Of a DNA stretch of 64,000 bases, positions 18,429-28,288 are shown in pieces. The stretch spans positions 620,001 through 684,000 of the forward strand of contig NC_005027.1 in NCBI RefSeq assembly GCF_000196115.1. The letters run 5' to 3'. The position numbers were made by a program, and so were the translations under genes. Source of the stretch: Rhodopirellula baltica SH 1. Lineage in GTDB: Bacteria; Planctomycetota; Planctomycetia; Pirellulales; Pirellulaceae. Under the pieces are notes generated by a model, which searched no databases, had not been told where the DNA came from, and saw nothing but the letters and a program-made list of their open reading frames with translations. Each line of letters opens with the position of its first letter. The first letter of the stretch is position 1.

Positions 18429-20426
18429 GTGAACGAAGGAAAGAAGACCGGAGCGTTTTGGGCTGCCGCGGCTGTCATGCTCGCCGTGGGGTTGTTTGTG
18501 GCGTGGCCCGCATCGACTGAAAACGAATCGCCTTATTCGCCTGGCAAACCGCTCTTTGAAAAGTTCAAGGATCCGTTGACCGCAGCGAACCTGAAAATCA
18601 TCACGTTTGATGAGGAACAGGGGCAACTCGGAACGTTCGAAGTTCGCCGTGATTCTGAATCAGGCCAATGGACGATCCCGTCGCGAAAAGGCTATCCAGC
18701 CGACGCGGTAGAGCAGATGCGAGACGCCGCCAATGCGTTGGTGGGGCTGAACATCTTGGATGTTCAAACCGAAAACCAAGGCGACCATGCGGCGCTGGGT
18801 GTGGTTGAACCCAAGCTGGAAGATTTGCAGGTCGGCGACACCGGTGTGGGACGCTTGGTCACGTTCAAAGATGAGTCGCAGCAAACGCTCGCTTCGTTGA
18901 TCATCGGCAACCCGGTCAAAAACGAAGATGGCAAGATCTACGTTCGCAAACCCGGTCAAGATCCGGTGTACGTCGTGAAGATGGACGACACAGTTTTGTC
19001 GACCAAGTTCCAAGACTGGATCGAAGATGACTTGCTGCAGATGAGCAGCATCGACATCAAGGAAGCCGTCGTCAAAGACTACTCCGCGTCGATCTCCGGA
19101 CGAAGTGTTGCTCTGGAACGAAGCTACACCGCGAAATTCGCGATGGATGGTGCGGACTGGGCGTTGAACGAATTGTTGGAATACAACTCTGAAAACGCGA
19201 TGGCTGAGCCCAAGGTGGTGGAGATGCCAGCTGACAAGGAGCTCAACAAAGACAAGCTGAACGAAATGAAAAATGCACTCGACGATCTGAAAATCGTCGA
19301 TGTCGTTCGCAAGCCGGAAGGCATGAGTGCGAACCTGCGTGCGGACAAGGATTTGATCTCTGACAACGAAGCGGTTCAGTCGCTTTACACTCGCGGGTTC
19401 TTTCCCGTCGGATCGGGCGCCGAAGGCGAATTCGAAGTCCTATCGGCCAACGGTGAGTTGAATGTCACGGTGGATCAAGGCGTCGAATACGTGCTGCGGT
19501 TTGGTGACGTCCAAGGTTTGTCCGAGGAAGGTGACAGCGATGAAGAGGGCGACGCGGGTGGCGTGAACCGTTACCTGTTGGTCACCGCTCGTGTCAACGA
19601 AGACCAATTCCCCGCTCCGAATTTGCAGCCGGTTCCGCAGACCATCGATGAGCTGTCTGCCATGTTGGGCGTGGGCAAAGAAGAAGCGGAGGCACCTGCT
19701 GATACCGAAGCCGAGATGAAGGAAGAGGCGACGGAAGAAACAACCGAAGAACCAGCGAAACCGGAAAGCACCGAAGCGGCTGAAGAAGAGATGAAAGAAA
19801 CGGAACCCGCTGAGTCGGATGATGCATCCGCGGAAACGACGGAAGAAGCTGAACCAGCCACAGAAGAAGTCGAAGTGACCGAAGAAGTGGAGGTGACAGG
19901 CGAAGGCGAAGCATCTGGTGAAGGCCAGGGTGCGATCACGCAGGACGAAGACGAGTCGACGGATGAACCATCCGGTGAAGCCGAGGTTCAGGATGATGAA
20001 TCCAAAGAGACTCCCGCTGAAGAAGCCGACGACGAAGCCGCAGCGGATGAAGAGATGGCTCTCCAGCCTGCTGGTGAGGACGCGACCGAAGCACCTGCTG
20101 AAGAAGACGACGAGCTGACTTTCGACGAACTGACCGAAGAAGAAAAGCAAGAGCGTTTGGAAGCGGAGCAGGAGAAGATCTTGAAAGCCAACACTCGTTT
20201 GTTGGACGAACGCAAAGATCGACTGAACGCTGCCAAGCGACGTGTCGCTGACTTGAACGCTCGTTTCGCCGATTGGTACTATATCATTCCCGAAGCCACC
20301 TACCGTCAGTTGCGTATCAACCGCGACGAATTGTTCGTGGAACCAGGTGCCAATGATGCAGCTCCCGCTGGCCCTCCCGGAGGCATGCCACCGGGAATGC
20401 AATTGCCAGCTGGTTTCGGCAATTAA
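18429..20426 (+). CDS. DUF4340 domain protein with long acidic segment
   Basis: 665 residues, GTG start, 39 bases after the GldFG stop. An N-terminal membrane helix (AAAVMLAVGLFVAWPA) is followed by DUF4340-type repeats (LVTFKDESQQTLASLIIGNP; VYVVKMDD). Residues about 415-570 are an extremely acidic Glu/Ala/Thr/Asp low-complexity tract. The C-terminal part is a helix (EEEKQERLEAEQEKILKANT) followed by ADWYYIIPEATYRQLRINRD, the usual end of this family. It is the third gene of the Gld-like operon and probably the periplasmic partner of the transporter. Confidence 0.85.
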   Translation: MNEGKKTGAFWAAAAVMLAVGLFVAWPASTENESPYSPGKPLFEKFKDPLTAANLKIITFDEEQGQLGTFEVRRDSESGQWTIPSRKGYPADAVEQMRDAANALVGLNILDVQTENQGDHAALGVVEPKLEDLQVGDTGVGRLVTFKDESQQTLASLIIGNPVKNEDGKIYVRKPGQDPVYVVKMDDTVLSTKFQDWIEDDLLQMSSIDIKEAVVKDYSASISGRSVALERSYTAKFAMDGADWALNELLEYNSENAMAEPKVVEMPADKELNKDKLNEMKNALDDLKIVDVVRKPEGMSANLRADKDLISDNEAVQSLYTRGFFPVGSGAEGEFEVLSANGELNVTVDQGVEYVLRFGDVQGLSEEGDSDEEGDAGGVNRYLLVTARVNEDQFPAPNLQPVPQTIDELSAMLGVGKEEAEAPADTEAEMKEEATEETTEEPAKPESTEAAEEEMKETEPAESDDASAETTEEAEPATEEVEVTEEVEVTGEGEASGEGQGAITQDEDESTDEPSGEAEVQDDESKETPAEEADDEAAADEEMALQPAGEDATEAPAEEDDELTFDELTEEEKQERLEAEQEKILKANTRLLDERKDRLNAAKRRVADLNARFADWYYIIPEATYRQLRINRDELFVEPGANDAAPAGPPGGMPPGMQLPAGFGN

Positions 20427-20455
20427 GCGATCGTTATCAGCAGACGCCCCAACCC

Positions 20456-21106
20456 GTAGCACGGCGGTCCCCGCCGTGACATGTTCTTCCCGTAGGCCGT
20501 ACCGACCAACGGGAGTTACGGCGGTCTGTTTGAAACTGCCGGAACTCCGCTATCGCTCCGGTCCGGCCTACGAGGGCTGTAGCACGGCGGTCCCCGCCGT
20601 GAGCCGGAAGTGATGTGTTCGCCACGTAGGCCGTACCGACCAAAGGGAGCTACGGCGGTCTGCTTGTGTCTGCCAGAACTCCGCTATCGCTCCGGTCCGG
20701 CCTACGTGGGCTGTAGCACGGCGGTCCCCGCCGTGACCCGGAAGTGACGGATTGTCACGTAGGCCGTACCGACCAACGGGAGTTACGGCGGTCTGTTTGT
20801 AACTGCCGGAACTCCGCTACCGCTCCGGTCCGGCCTACGAAAACTGTAGCACGGCGGTCCCTACCGTGATCTGGAAGCGACGTGTTCATCACGTAGGCCA
20901 TACGGACCAACGGGAGCTACGGCGGTCTGTTTGTGACTGCCGGAACTCCGCTATCGCTTCGGTCCGGCCTACGAAAACTGTAGCACGGCGGTCTCTGCCG
21001 TGACCTGGAAGCGACGTGTTCATCATGTAGGCCGTACCGACCAACGGGAGTTACGGCGGTCTGTCTGTGCCTGCCGGAACTCCGCTATCGCTCCGGTCCG
21101 GCCTAC
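20456..21106 (+). repeat. Tandem array, five copies of a ~134-bp unit
   Basis: Unit starts at about 20456, 20578, 20712, 20845 and 20979 (spacing 122, 134, 133 and 134 bp). Each contains a palindrome GTAGCACGGCGG/CCGCCGTGA and an 80-bp core bounded by GTAGGCC and GGCCTAC, with inner opposed ACTCC/GGAGT arms. Copies differ by a few substitutions. The array fills the space between the DUF4340 gene and the sialidase gene, which are convergent. No convincing gene is present. Confidence 0.92.
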
Positions 21107-21118
21107 TTGAGATCCACT

Positions 21119-22204
21119 TTAGATCGCGTTTGGATCGAAGATCACGTGTTTGATCTTCTTTCGTTTCCAGGTGTAGGTCATGTGCAACTTGCCGTCGTCC
21201 GCTTGGATGATCGCGGGGTAGCTGAACTCGCCCTTGGGTTCGTTTTCCAAGACCGCGACCTCACGATAGGTCTTTCCGTCGGTACTGACCGACAGCGTGA
21301 GTCGACTGCGTCCGCCCCAGCCATTTTCTTTGGATGGCAGCGGGTTGCTAATCAGCCAATGCCGGCCGTCCTTCGCCGTGACAACATCAATGCCCGAATT
21401 CGGGTTGGGCATGTCCGTTGCGATTGGCTTGGTCCAAGTCCGCCCGTTGTCATTCGAGTCCGTTTGAACGATCACGCTTTGCATGGTTCGGCAAAGAGCC
21501 CGCAAGCGACCGTCCGCCAATCTTAAGATGGTCGGTTGGATCGCGGCAAATTCTTTTCCGTCGTGAATGGCTTCGCCGCGGTCCCAGTGCGATGCCGAAA
21601 CTGCGTCAGAGTCGGCTTTGCCGGTTAGCGTCAGTCGTTCGAAGTGAACTCGCCATCCATCGTGTTCGGTGGAACTGCCGCACAACAACGTCTTGCCATG
21701 GTCAACCAATTCGGGTTTGCATCGGATCGGGCCCAGGACTCCCTCAGGAAGTCGCGTACGGTCGCGGAATGTTTTGCCACTATCGTCGCTGAACAAAACT
21801 TCGCCCCACCAATCCTTTGGACTCGGGCCGACCTTGATGAATAACCATGTGGCGCCGGATGGGGCGTGGAAAAGAACCGGGTTCCAACACGGGTGACGTG
21901 AACCATCGGGTTGAACGCCGTCGGCGACCATCCGAGGCGCCGACCATGAGTTTCCGTCGTGGTCACTGACCCAGATCGAAACATCCTTCGCTCCTTCTCG
22001 TTCACCACCAAACCAAGCTGCCGCCAAACCATTGGATGTTTGGCAGATGGTGGATGCGTGACAGGACGGGAATGGGGCCTCGTCGTAAATGAATTGTTGA
22101 TGCAGGACACCTGCGGGGGCGTCGTCTTGGGCATTCAGTCCAGAGGAGACTAGCGTCAAGCACATCGCAGCAGCGAGCGATTGACTCCATCGATGGAAGT
22201 TCAT
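21119..22204 (-). CDS. Secreted sialidase-like (BNR repeat) protein
   Basis: About 361 residues with a signal peptide (MNFHRWSQSLAAAMCLTLVS) when begun at ATG 22204 rather than 22246. The rest is a six-bladed propeller of the exo-alpha-sialidase type: CQTSNGLAAAWFGGEREG, Asp-box-like SDHDGNSWSAPR, FSDDSGKTFRD, TDSNDNGRTWT and VSTDGKTYRE. The arginine-containing PIRCKPE and RHPCWNPVL fit glycan-binding blades. Planctomycetes have many such proteins, often acting on algal polysaccharides; the true substrate is unknown. Confidence 0.85.
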   Translation of the reverse strand: MNFHRWSQSLAAAMCLTLVSSGLNAQDDAPAGVLHQQFIYDEAPFPSCHASTICQTSNGLAAAWFGGEREGAKDVSIWVSDHDGNSWSAPRMVADGVQPDGSRHPCWNPVLFHAPSGATWLFIKVGPSPKDWWGEVLFSDDSGKTFRDRTRLPEGVLGPIRCKPELVDHGKTLLCGSSTEHDGWRVHFERLTLTGKADSDAVSASHWDRGEAIHDGKEFAAIQPTILRLADGRLRALCRTMQSVIVQTDSNDNGRTWTKPIATDMPNPNSGIDVVTAKDGRHWLISNPLPSKENGWGGRSRLTLSVSTDGKTYREVAVLENEPKGEFSYPAIIQADDGKLHMTYTWKRKKIKHVIFDPNAI

Positions 22205-22701
22205 GGAGCGATCCGGTGGGAGAGGGAGGTGGGAAGCAACCCGCAATTTTTAACAGTCTGATGTGTCGCAATGCATTGAAAGCATTCTGTCCTGTGTTTT
22301 GCAGAACGGCCGTGAAAAAATGTACAGCCACGGAGTCTGCTGTTCTTCGACTTCAATAGTGAATGACCGAGACAGTGGTTGAACCCTATGCCCGACGAGA
22401 CGAGGGCCTGATCGTTCGAAGCTGAATATCAAATACGGTTCTTCAACAAGTTTGCATTGGATTTTTGTTTTGCAGCTCGTGCTCATCGCGGCATCAATTT
22501 TGCTGCGTTGTTGGTTGCCCAGCTATTTTGGTGCCCTGTTTGGATCGATCGTTCTAGTGCGAAGGGGGCTTCATTCTTCGCCCGTTGTCGGTTGCAATGG
22601 TTCCAGACAAATGCCCGCTGACGGGTTTTGATGGGCCGAGCTTTGTCACCTGCCTGTCACTGTCAAACGATTTTCTTGCCTCGATCGAATGAGCTTCCTG
22701 A
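22205..22701. other. Divergent intergenic region, no gene seen
   Basis: 497 bases between divergently transcribed secreted-protein genes. It must hold two promoters. I see no convincing reading frame, repeat or hairpin. Confidence 0.5.
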
Positions 22702-23742
22702 ATGACTTCCCGCCCACGTTTTGCCCGCCTTCAATCTTCTTCCAAATTGATTCGTCGTTGTGCCGCTGCGTTGCTATGTGCCGGAGCGATGGTTTCATCC
22801 GCGTCCGCTGAGAACAAAGTGGACACCGTTTTGCGTGGATTGGTGAACCCATCCAGCGTCAGCTTCAGTCCTGACGGTGAACTGACCGTGTGTGACGCTC
22901 GCGGTTTGGTGGTCGTTTTGAAAGGCGATCAGCCGGTCAACCATGTCACCGGTTTCGATACCGAGCACTGGAAGTCCAACGAAGAAGGCAAAAAGTGGTA
23001 CGCCGTTGGACCGCTGTCCGCGATTTGGTCAGACTCGACTTTGATCGTGACCGATGCTGGCAAAGTCGATGGCGAAGAGACGTTGTTGTTCTTCGACGCC
23101 AAAGGAAAAGCGGACTCGGGAACAAAGACCAATTCGGTTCCTCCTACCTCAGACGATCCTGCTGACAAAGGGGAAGGAAACCTGACCGGAATGAGTCTGA
23201 GCAAAGATGGTTCGACGGTCTACGTTTGCGGACAAGGCTTCGACGGAAAATCATGGGTGCTCAGCGCCGATGTGAACTCGAAAGAGCTGAAGCCGTTGCT
23301 CTCGGCAGATGAGAACGGAATCGAAACCAACTCACCCATGCAAACCGTTGTCGGGGAAGGGAACTCATTGTTCGTTTTGTATTCCGGCAAAGGTGGTGAA
23401 GCGGATGGTTTGATCGTGCGTTGGGATGTGGCAACCAAAAAGCCGACCGCCCAGTGGACATTGCCCGGCGTGATCAACCCGATGGGATTGGCACATATCG
23501 AAGGTAACCAATTCGCTGTTGTCGAAAACAATTGGTCGTTGGAGCAAACCAACGCTGGTCGTGTTTTGGTTGCGACACTTGGCGACGAAGGCGAAGCTGA
23601 GGTCGAAGAAACCGGAGTTTCGCTCAACGGTCCTGTCTCTTGCGCGTTCGGTCCTGACGATCGTTTGTATGTGTCGCAATTGGGGGAAGAATTTGACAAA
23701 CCCGTCGGGTCGGTCGTCGCGATCGATGGTCTAAAAGACTGA
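22702..23742 (+). CDS. Secreted beta-propeller (NHL/SMP-30-like) protein
   Basis: 346 residues with a signal peptide (LIRRCAAALLCAGAMVSSASA). The mature part has repeated blades: LVNPSSVSFSPDGELTVCDA, LTGMSLSKDGSTVYVCGQGF, INPMGLAHIEGNQFAVVEN and GPVSCAFGPDDRLYVSQLG. This pattern belongs to NHL, SMP-30/gluconolactonase and related propellers. No catalytic motif is assigned and no enzymatic role can be claimed. It is probably periplasmic or surface located. Confidence 0.75.
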   Translation: MTSRPRFARLQSSSKLIRRCAAALLCAGAMVSSASAENKVDTVLRGLVNPSSVSFSPDGELTVCDARGLVVVLKGDQPVNHVTGFDTEHWKSNEEGKKWYAVGPLSAIWSDSTLIVTDAGKVDGEETLLFFDAKGKADSGTKTNSVPPTSDDPADKGEGNLTGMSLSKDGSTVYVCGQGFDGKSWVLSADVNSKELKPLLSADENGIETNSPMQTVVGEGNSLFVLYSGKGGEADGLIVRWDVATKKPTAQWTLPGVINPMGLAHIEGNQFAVVENNWSLEQTNAGRVLVATLGDEGEAEVEETGVSLNGPVSCAFGPDDRLYVSQLGEEFDKPVGSVVAIDGLKD

Positions 23743-23893
23743 TTCGAAGCGACGTTGCTTGCGTCATGCCCGGCGGATGTTTCGTCGCGGCATTGCGGCT
23801 TGCAAGTCGTCATACGGAAGTGACGCGGGCGAACTGTACTTTTCAGAACGATCGACGGGCACACGGTCGATCAACGGTTTGCTCGCGATGAGA

Positions 23894-26800
23894 TCAGCGG
23901 AAGTCGCGTCGGGGAACTTTCAAACCGCTTGCTTTTTCGCTGAGGTCTTCAACGCGACCGACGATGACGTGGATGACGCCCTTTTTGTTCTCGAGTTTTC
24001 CGTCGACGATCCATGCGTCACTGCCTCGTGCAATCTTAAAGAACCGCTTCCAAACTTGTGCGAACAGAACCAAGTTCATTGATCCGGTTTCGTCTTCCAT
24101 CGTCACGAACGTGATTCCCTTCGCGGTCCCGGGACGCTGACGCATCAGCACCAAACCAGCGACGCGAACGTGAACGCCGTCGCGCAGTTTGGGCAGGTCG
24201 GACGCTCGCTTGCATCGCAGGGCATTCAGGTCATCTCGCCAGAATGAAACCGGGTGGGCTTTCAGGCTCAGCCCCGTCGTCGCGTAATCGTTCTTGACCT
24301 CTTCGGCCGGCGACATCGGCACCAATTCCTCTGGAACACTGCAATCAGGTTCCAGGTCCGCCAGCAAAGGCATCGAGTCGCCCGAATCGTCTTGGGCGAG
24401 CGATTGCCAAACCGCGGCACGACGGTCCTGCGCGATCGATGCCAACGCGTCCGCATCGGCAAGCGTCGCAATATTGGACCGCGAAAGTTTGGCTCGCGTG
24501 GTGAGGTCGTGCAGATTCGCGAATGGACCGTTTGCGTCTCGAGCGACGATGATCTTTTGGGCGACCGCTGAGGGGAGCCCTCGAACCATCTGCAAGCCCA
24601 ACCGCAGTTTGGGATGCGGCCGGTTGAGGTCTGGGATCAGCTTGGATCGAATGTTGCTGTCGTTGATGTCCACCGGAAGGACTTGGACACCATGTTGTTG
24701 AGCGTCACGAATGAGTTGTGCCGGTGCGTAGAAACCCATCGGTTGGCTGTCCAGCAACGCGGCGCAGAATGCGGTCGGATAGTGCCGTTTTAAATAACAC
24801 GATGCGTAGACCAACAAAGCAAACGACGCGGCGTGGGATTCCGGAAAACCGTACTCGCCAAAGCCGCGAATTTGTCGAAACACGTTTTCAGCGAACTCAC
24901 CGTTCAATCCGTTCGCTTTCATTCCCTCCAGCAACTTGGTTCGGAAGCGATCGATGACGCCGGGGCGTCGCCAAGCCGCCATAGCTCGCCGCAATTGATC
25001 CGCTTCACCGGGAGTGAAACCCGCGGCAACGACAGCCAGCTTCATCGCCTGTTCTTGGAAGATCGGAACACCGAGCGTCTTCTCGAGCACCTTGCGAATG
25101 GCATCGTTGGGATACTTCGCCGCCGCCGGATTTTCGCGAGCGGCCAAGAACGGATGCACCATGTTGCCTTGGATGGGGCCCGGACGAACAATCGCGACTT
25201 CGATCACCAAGTCGTAATAGCAGCGAGGTTTCAGTCGCGGCAGCATGCTCATCTGTGCCCGACTTTCAATTTGGAACACGCCCATCGTGTCGGCGGCGCA
25301 AATCATGTCGTAGGTCGGTGTGTCATCCGGCGGGATGGTCGACAGTGACAACTCGCGGTTGTGATGATCTTTCACCAATTCAAAACAACGCCGAATCGCG
25401 GAAAGCATGCCAAGTGCCAGGATGTCGACTTTCAGAATGCCGATGTCGTCGAGGTCATCTTTGTTCCACTGGATCACGCTGCGGCCTGGCATGGCCGCAT
25501 TCTCTGTCACGCACAGTTCACATAAACTGCCGGCCGTCATCACCATCCCACCGACGTGTTGGGAGAGATGACGTGGGAACCCGATCAGCGTTTCGGTCAG
25601 GTAGAGGAATCGGCGTCCCAGCGGAGTGTCGGGATCCAGCCCCGCGTCACGGCAGCGTTCGGGTAGTTCTGGATTGCGGCTGTAGCTGCCCGCCAATTTC
25701 GCCACCGCATCGATGATGTCGGGCGAGATCGCGAGGGCTTTGCCGACTTCTCGAATCGCACTTTTGGCTCGGTAACACGTCACAACCGCGGTCATGCCCG
25801 CTCGATCGCGACCGTATTTTTCGTAGAGGTATTGCAAAACCTCTTCGCGACGCTGGTGTTCGAAATCGACGTCGATATCAGGCGCTTCACCGCGTTCGCG
25901 ACTGATGAAACGCTCGAAAAGCAAATCAGTGTGAGTGGGATCGACGGAGGTGATGCCAAGGCAATAACAGACGACGGAGTTTGCCGCCGACCCACGGCCT
26001 TGGCAAAGGATTTCTTGCGAACGAGCAAAACGAACCAGATCCCACACGGTCAAAAAATAGGCTTCGTATTGCAGGTCCTCGATCAGAGTGACCTCGTGAC
26101 GAAGCGTCTCAATCACTTTCTCCGGCACACCGTTTGGCCAACGGCCGCGGGCTCCCTCCCATGTCAAACGCTTCAGATGTTCGATCGGCGTCATGCCTTC
26201 GGGGGCGAGTTCAACCGGGTACTCGTACTTCAATTGGTCCAGCGTGAACGTGCATCGCTGGGCGACCTCAATCGTGCGGGCCACTGCGTCGGGAACGTCG
26301 CGATAGAGTTCGGCGATTTCTTCCAGTGACCGCAGGTGATGTTGGCTGTTGACCAGGCGATCAGATTGAATTTGCTCGACCGATTTGCCTTGCGAGATCG
26401 CAACGACGCAGTCGTGAAGTGCCATTCGTTCGGCGGAGTGATAACGCACGTCGCCGCATGCCAACAACGGAACGTCGGTGGCGAGCGATAGGTTTCGCAA
26501 CCAAGTTGCTTTGGCCGCATCGTCGACGCCACGATGGAATGACGCCAGCAAATACCCACGGTCATCGAATACATCTCGAAAGGGGCCCCGGAGGAATTGT
26601 CGCGAGTCATTGACGTGAGCGTGTTGGTCCTCGATCGAACGCGATTCGTCGGTGGCGATCACGCCCGCCAAGATGCCTTGTGCGTGTTCGGCAATGTCTT
26701 CAAAGGACAATTCGCAGCGACCCTTTTCGCATCGCATTCGGCCGGTTGAAAGCATCCGACACATGCGTCCGTACGCGGCACGGTCGGTGGGCCAAAGCAC

Positions 26801-27025
26801 CATTGGTGGCGCATCGGTCGGATGAACCTCGGTTCCGACGATGTACTGCAGGCCCAGTTCTTGCGCCGGCGAAAAACCACGGACGACTCCCGCGATCGAT
26901 TCTCGATCCGTGATCGCCAAGCCTTCGTAGCCCAGTTCCGCGGCACGCTGAACCAATTCGTCGGGATGAGATGCCCCATCGAGAAAACTGAAGTTGCTCC
27001 GGCAGTGAAGTTCGACATAGCGCAT
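23894..27025 (-). CDS. dnaE2: Error-prone DNA polymerase DnaE2
   Basis: Second, mutagenic DNA polymerase III alpha subunit used in damage tolerance. About 1044 residues. N-terminal PHP domain (YVELHCRSNFSFLDGASHPD), polymerase active site PDIDVDFEHQRREEV with Asp383, Asp385 and Asp387, the helix-hairpin-helix region (FPESHAASFALLVYASCYLK), and a C-terminal OB fold (LVLMRQRPGTAKGITFVTME). These match DnaE2 rather than DnaE1. The frame is open to 27331, but MRYVELHC (27025) is the family start. Its usual partners ImuA and ImuB are not adjacent; the divergent neighbour is dus. No obvious LexA box was found upstream. Confidence 0.93.
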   Translation of the reverse strand: MRYVELHCRSNFSFLDGASHPDELVQRAAELGYEGLAITDRESIAGVVRGFSPAQELGLQYIVGTEVHPTDAPPMVLWPTDRAAYGRMCRMLSTGRMRCEKGRCELSFEDIAEHAQGILAGVIATDESRSIEDQHAHVNDSRQFLRGPFRDVFDDRGYLLASFHRGVDDAAKATWLRNLSLATDVPLLACGDVRYHSAERMALHDCVVAISQGKSVEQIQSDRLVNSQHHLRSLEEIAELYRDVPDAVARTIEVAQRCTFTLDQLKYEYPVELAPEGMTPIEHLKRLTWEGARGRWPNGVPEKVIETLRHEVTLIEDLQYEAYFLTVWDLVRFARSQEILCQGRGSAANSVVCYCLGITSVDPTHTDLLFERFISRERGEAPDIDVDFEHQRREEVLQYLYEKYGRDRAGMTAVVTCYRAKSAIREVGKALAISPDIIDAVAKLAGSYSRNPELPERCRDAGLDPDTPLGRRFLYLTETLIGFPRHLSQHVGGMVMTAGSLCELCVTENAAMPGRSVIQWNKDDLDDIGILKVDILALGMLSAIRRCFELVKDHHNRELSLSTIPPDDTPTYDMICAADTMGVFQIESRAQMSMLPRLKPRCYYDLVIEVAIVRPGPIQGNMVHPFLAARENPAAAKYPNDAIRKVLEKTLGVPIFQEQAMKLAVVAAGFTPGEADQLRRAMAAWRRPGVIDRFRTKLLEGMKANGLNGEFAENVFRQIRGFGEYGFPESHAASFALLVYASCYLKRHYPTAFCAALLDSQPMGFYAPAQLIRDAQQHGVQVLPVDINDSNIRSKLIPDLNRPHPKLRLGLQMVRGLPSAVAQKIIVARDANGPFANLHDLTTRAKLSRSNIATLADADALASIAQDRRAAVWQSLAQDDSGDSMPLLADLEPDCSVPEELVPMSPAEEVKNDYATTGLSLKAHPVSFWRDDLNALRCKRASDLPKLRDGVHVRVAGLVLMRQRPGTAKGITFVTMEDETGSMNLVLFAQVWKRFFKIARGSDAWIVDGKLENKKGVIHVIVGRVEDLSEKASGLKVPRRDFR

Positions 27026-27135
27026 AGCCCGGACATTGTCACGGAAGTGGAACGGTTTGCCCACTGGCGAGAACCGCCAGGGAAGACGCTCAATTTCCCA
27101 TCGTCGATTTTGCATCGGGGGGCTAAACTGCTCGC

Positions 27136-28260
27136 ATGAACTCCCCAGCCTCTGAAACGACCGTTTGCAGCGAAACTCCTGCCGCTCCCATCTCGACCAC
27201 TCCATACGAATGGAACGAATTGTCCCTGGGCAATGTGCGGATCGGTTTTCCTGTCGTCCAAGCCGCTCTTTCGGGGTACAGCGATTTGCCGATGCGTGTG
27301 ATCGCGCGGCGGCACAGCGCCAGCTACACAATTTGCGAAGTGATGCTGGATCAATTCCTTCTGTCGCTGACCAAACGCGAAAAGACGCGGCACTTTCTGG
27401 ACATCGCGGACGAAGAGCATCCCGTCGGCGGGCAGTTGATGGGGGCGGAGCCGGAGCAGTTTTCCGCCGGAGCGTTGAAGCTGGTCGAGGCCGGATTTGA
27501 CGTCATCGATGTGAACTTTGGATGCCCGGTCAAAAAGGTGTTGGGACGATGCCGCGGCGGATTCCACTTGTCTCAGCCCGCTGTGGCGATCGAGATTCTC
27601 CGTCGGACGCGAGACGTGGTGCCGGACCACATTCCAGTGACGGTCAAGATGCGACGCGGGATGGATGACACTCCCGAATCACGCGAACAGTTTTTCGAGA
27701 TTCTTGATGGTGCGATCGACGCCGGGTTGGCTGGCGTGACCGTGCATGGCCGAACGGTGATGCAGCGTTACATCGGCCCGAGTCGCTGGGCGTTTTTGAA
27801 AGAGGTCAAGCAGCACGTTGGCGATCGGTTGAAGATCCTCGGCAGCGGCGATCTGTTCGCGGCCGTCGATGGTTTGGAGATGATGCGTCAAACCGGAATC
27901 GACGGTGTCACGATCGCTCGCGGAGCCATCGGCAACCCTTGGATCTTCCAACAATCGAGAGCACTCGCGGCCGGCGAACCCTTGCCACCACCGCCGACGA
28001 TTGCCGAGCAAGCCGCGGTGATGCGGGAACACTTTGCGTTGTGCGAAGAGACTTACACGGTCGAGCGTGCCCCGTTGCTGATGCGAAAGTTCTGCATCAA
28101 GTATTCGCAAAGCCATCCAGATTATCGTGAAGTTCGAATGGCGTTCACGCGTTTGCGAACTCGCGAGGAATTCGAAGCGGCACTGGAACAGCATTACTCG
28201 GCCGACGGACCGGGCCAGAATGTGCCCCGCGAATTGCACGGTTCGCAAGAGGAGTGTTGA
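27136..28260 (+). CDS. dus: tRNA-dihydrouridine synthase
   Basis: FMN enzyme reducing uridine to dihydrouridine in tRNA. 374 residues. Family motifs: VVQAALSGYSDLPMRVI, catalytic cysteine in DVNFGCPVKKV (about residue 132), VTVKMRRGMDD, VTVHGRT, and GSGDLF / GVTIARGAIGNPWIF for FMN binding. The segment after the cysteine, LGRCRGGFHLSQP, departs from the common form (usually V-x4-G-A/S-x-L), so this is a divergent subgroup. It is divergent from dnaE2, with 110 bases between starts. Confidence 0.9.
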   Translation: MNSPASETTVCSETPAAPISTTPYEWNELSLGNVRIGFPVVQAALSGYSDLPMRVIARRHSASYTICEVMLDQFLLSLTKREKTRHFLDIADEEHPVGGQLMGAEPEQFSAGALKLVEAGFDVIDVNFGCPVKKVLGRCRGGFHLSQPAVAIEILRRTRDVVPDHIPVTVKMRRGMDDTPESREQFFEILDGAIDAGLAGVTVHGRTVMQRYIGPSRWAFLKEVKQHVGDRLKILGSGDLFAAVDGLEMMRQTGIDGVTIARGAIGNPWIFQQSRALAAGEPLPPPPTIAEQAAVMREHFALCEETYTVERAPLLMRKFCIKYSQSHPDYREVRMAFTRLRTREEFEAALEQHYSADGPGQNVPRELHGSQEEC

Positions 28261-28288
28261 GCCAGTTTTTGATAGGCAATGATTGCCC

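Noticed and set aside
19440..20462. 340-codon minus-strand frame opposite the DUF4340 gene
   Set aside because: Its Phe/Arg-rich product is the complement of the acidic low-complexity tract of the real gene.
20456..21106. CRISPR array
   Set aside because: Units are 134 bp and the whole unit is repeated, with no unique spacers and no cas genes nearby.
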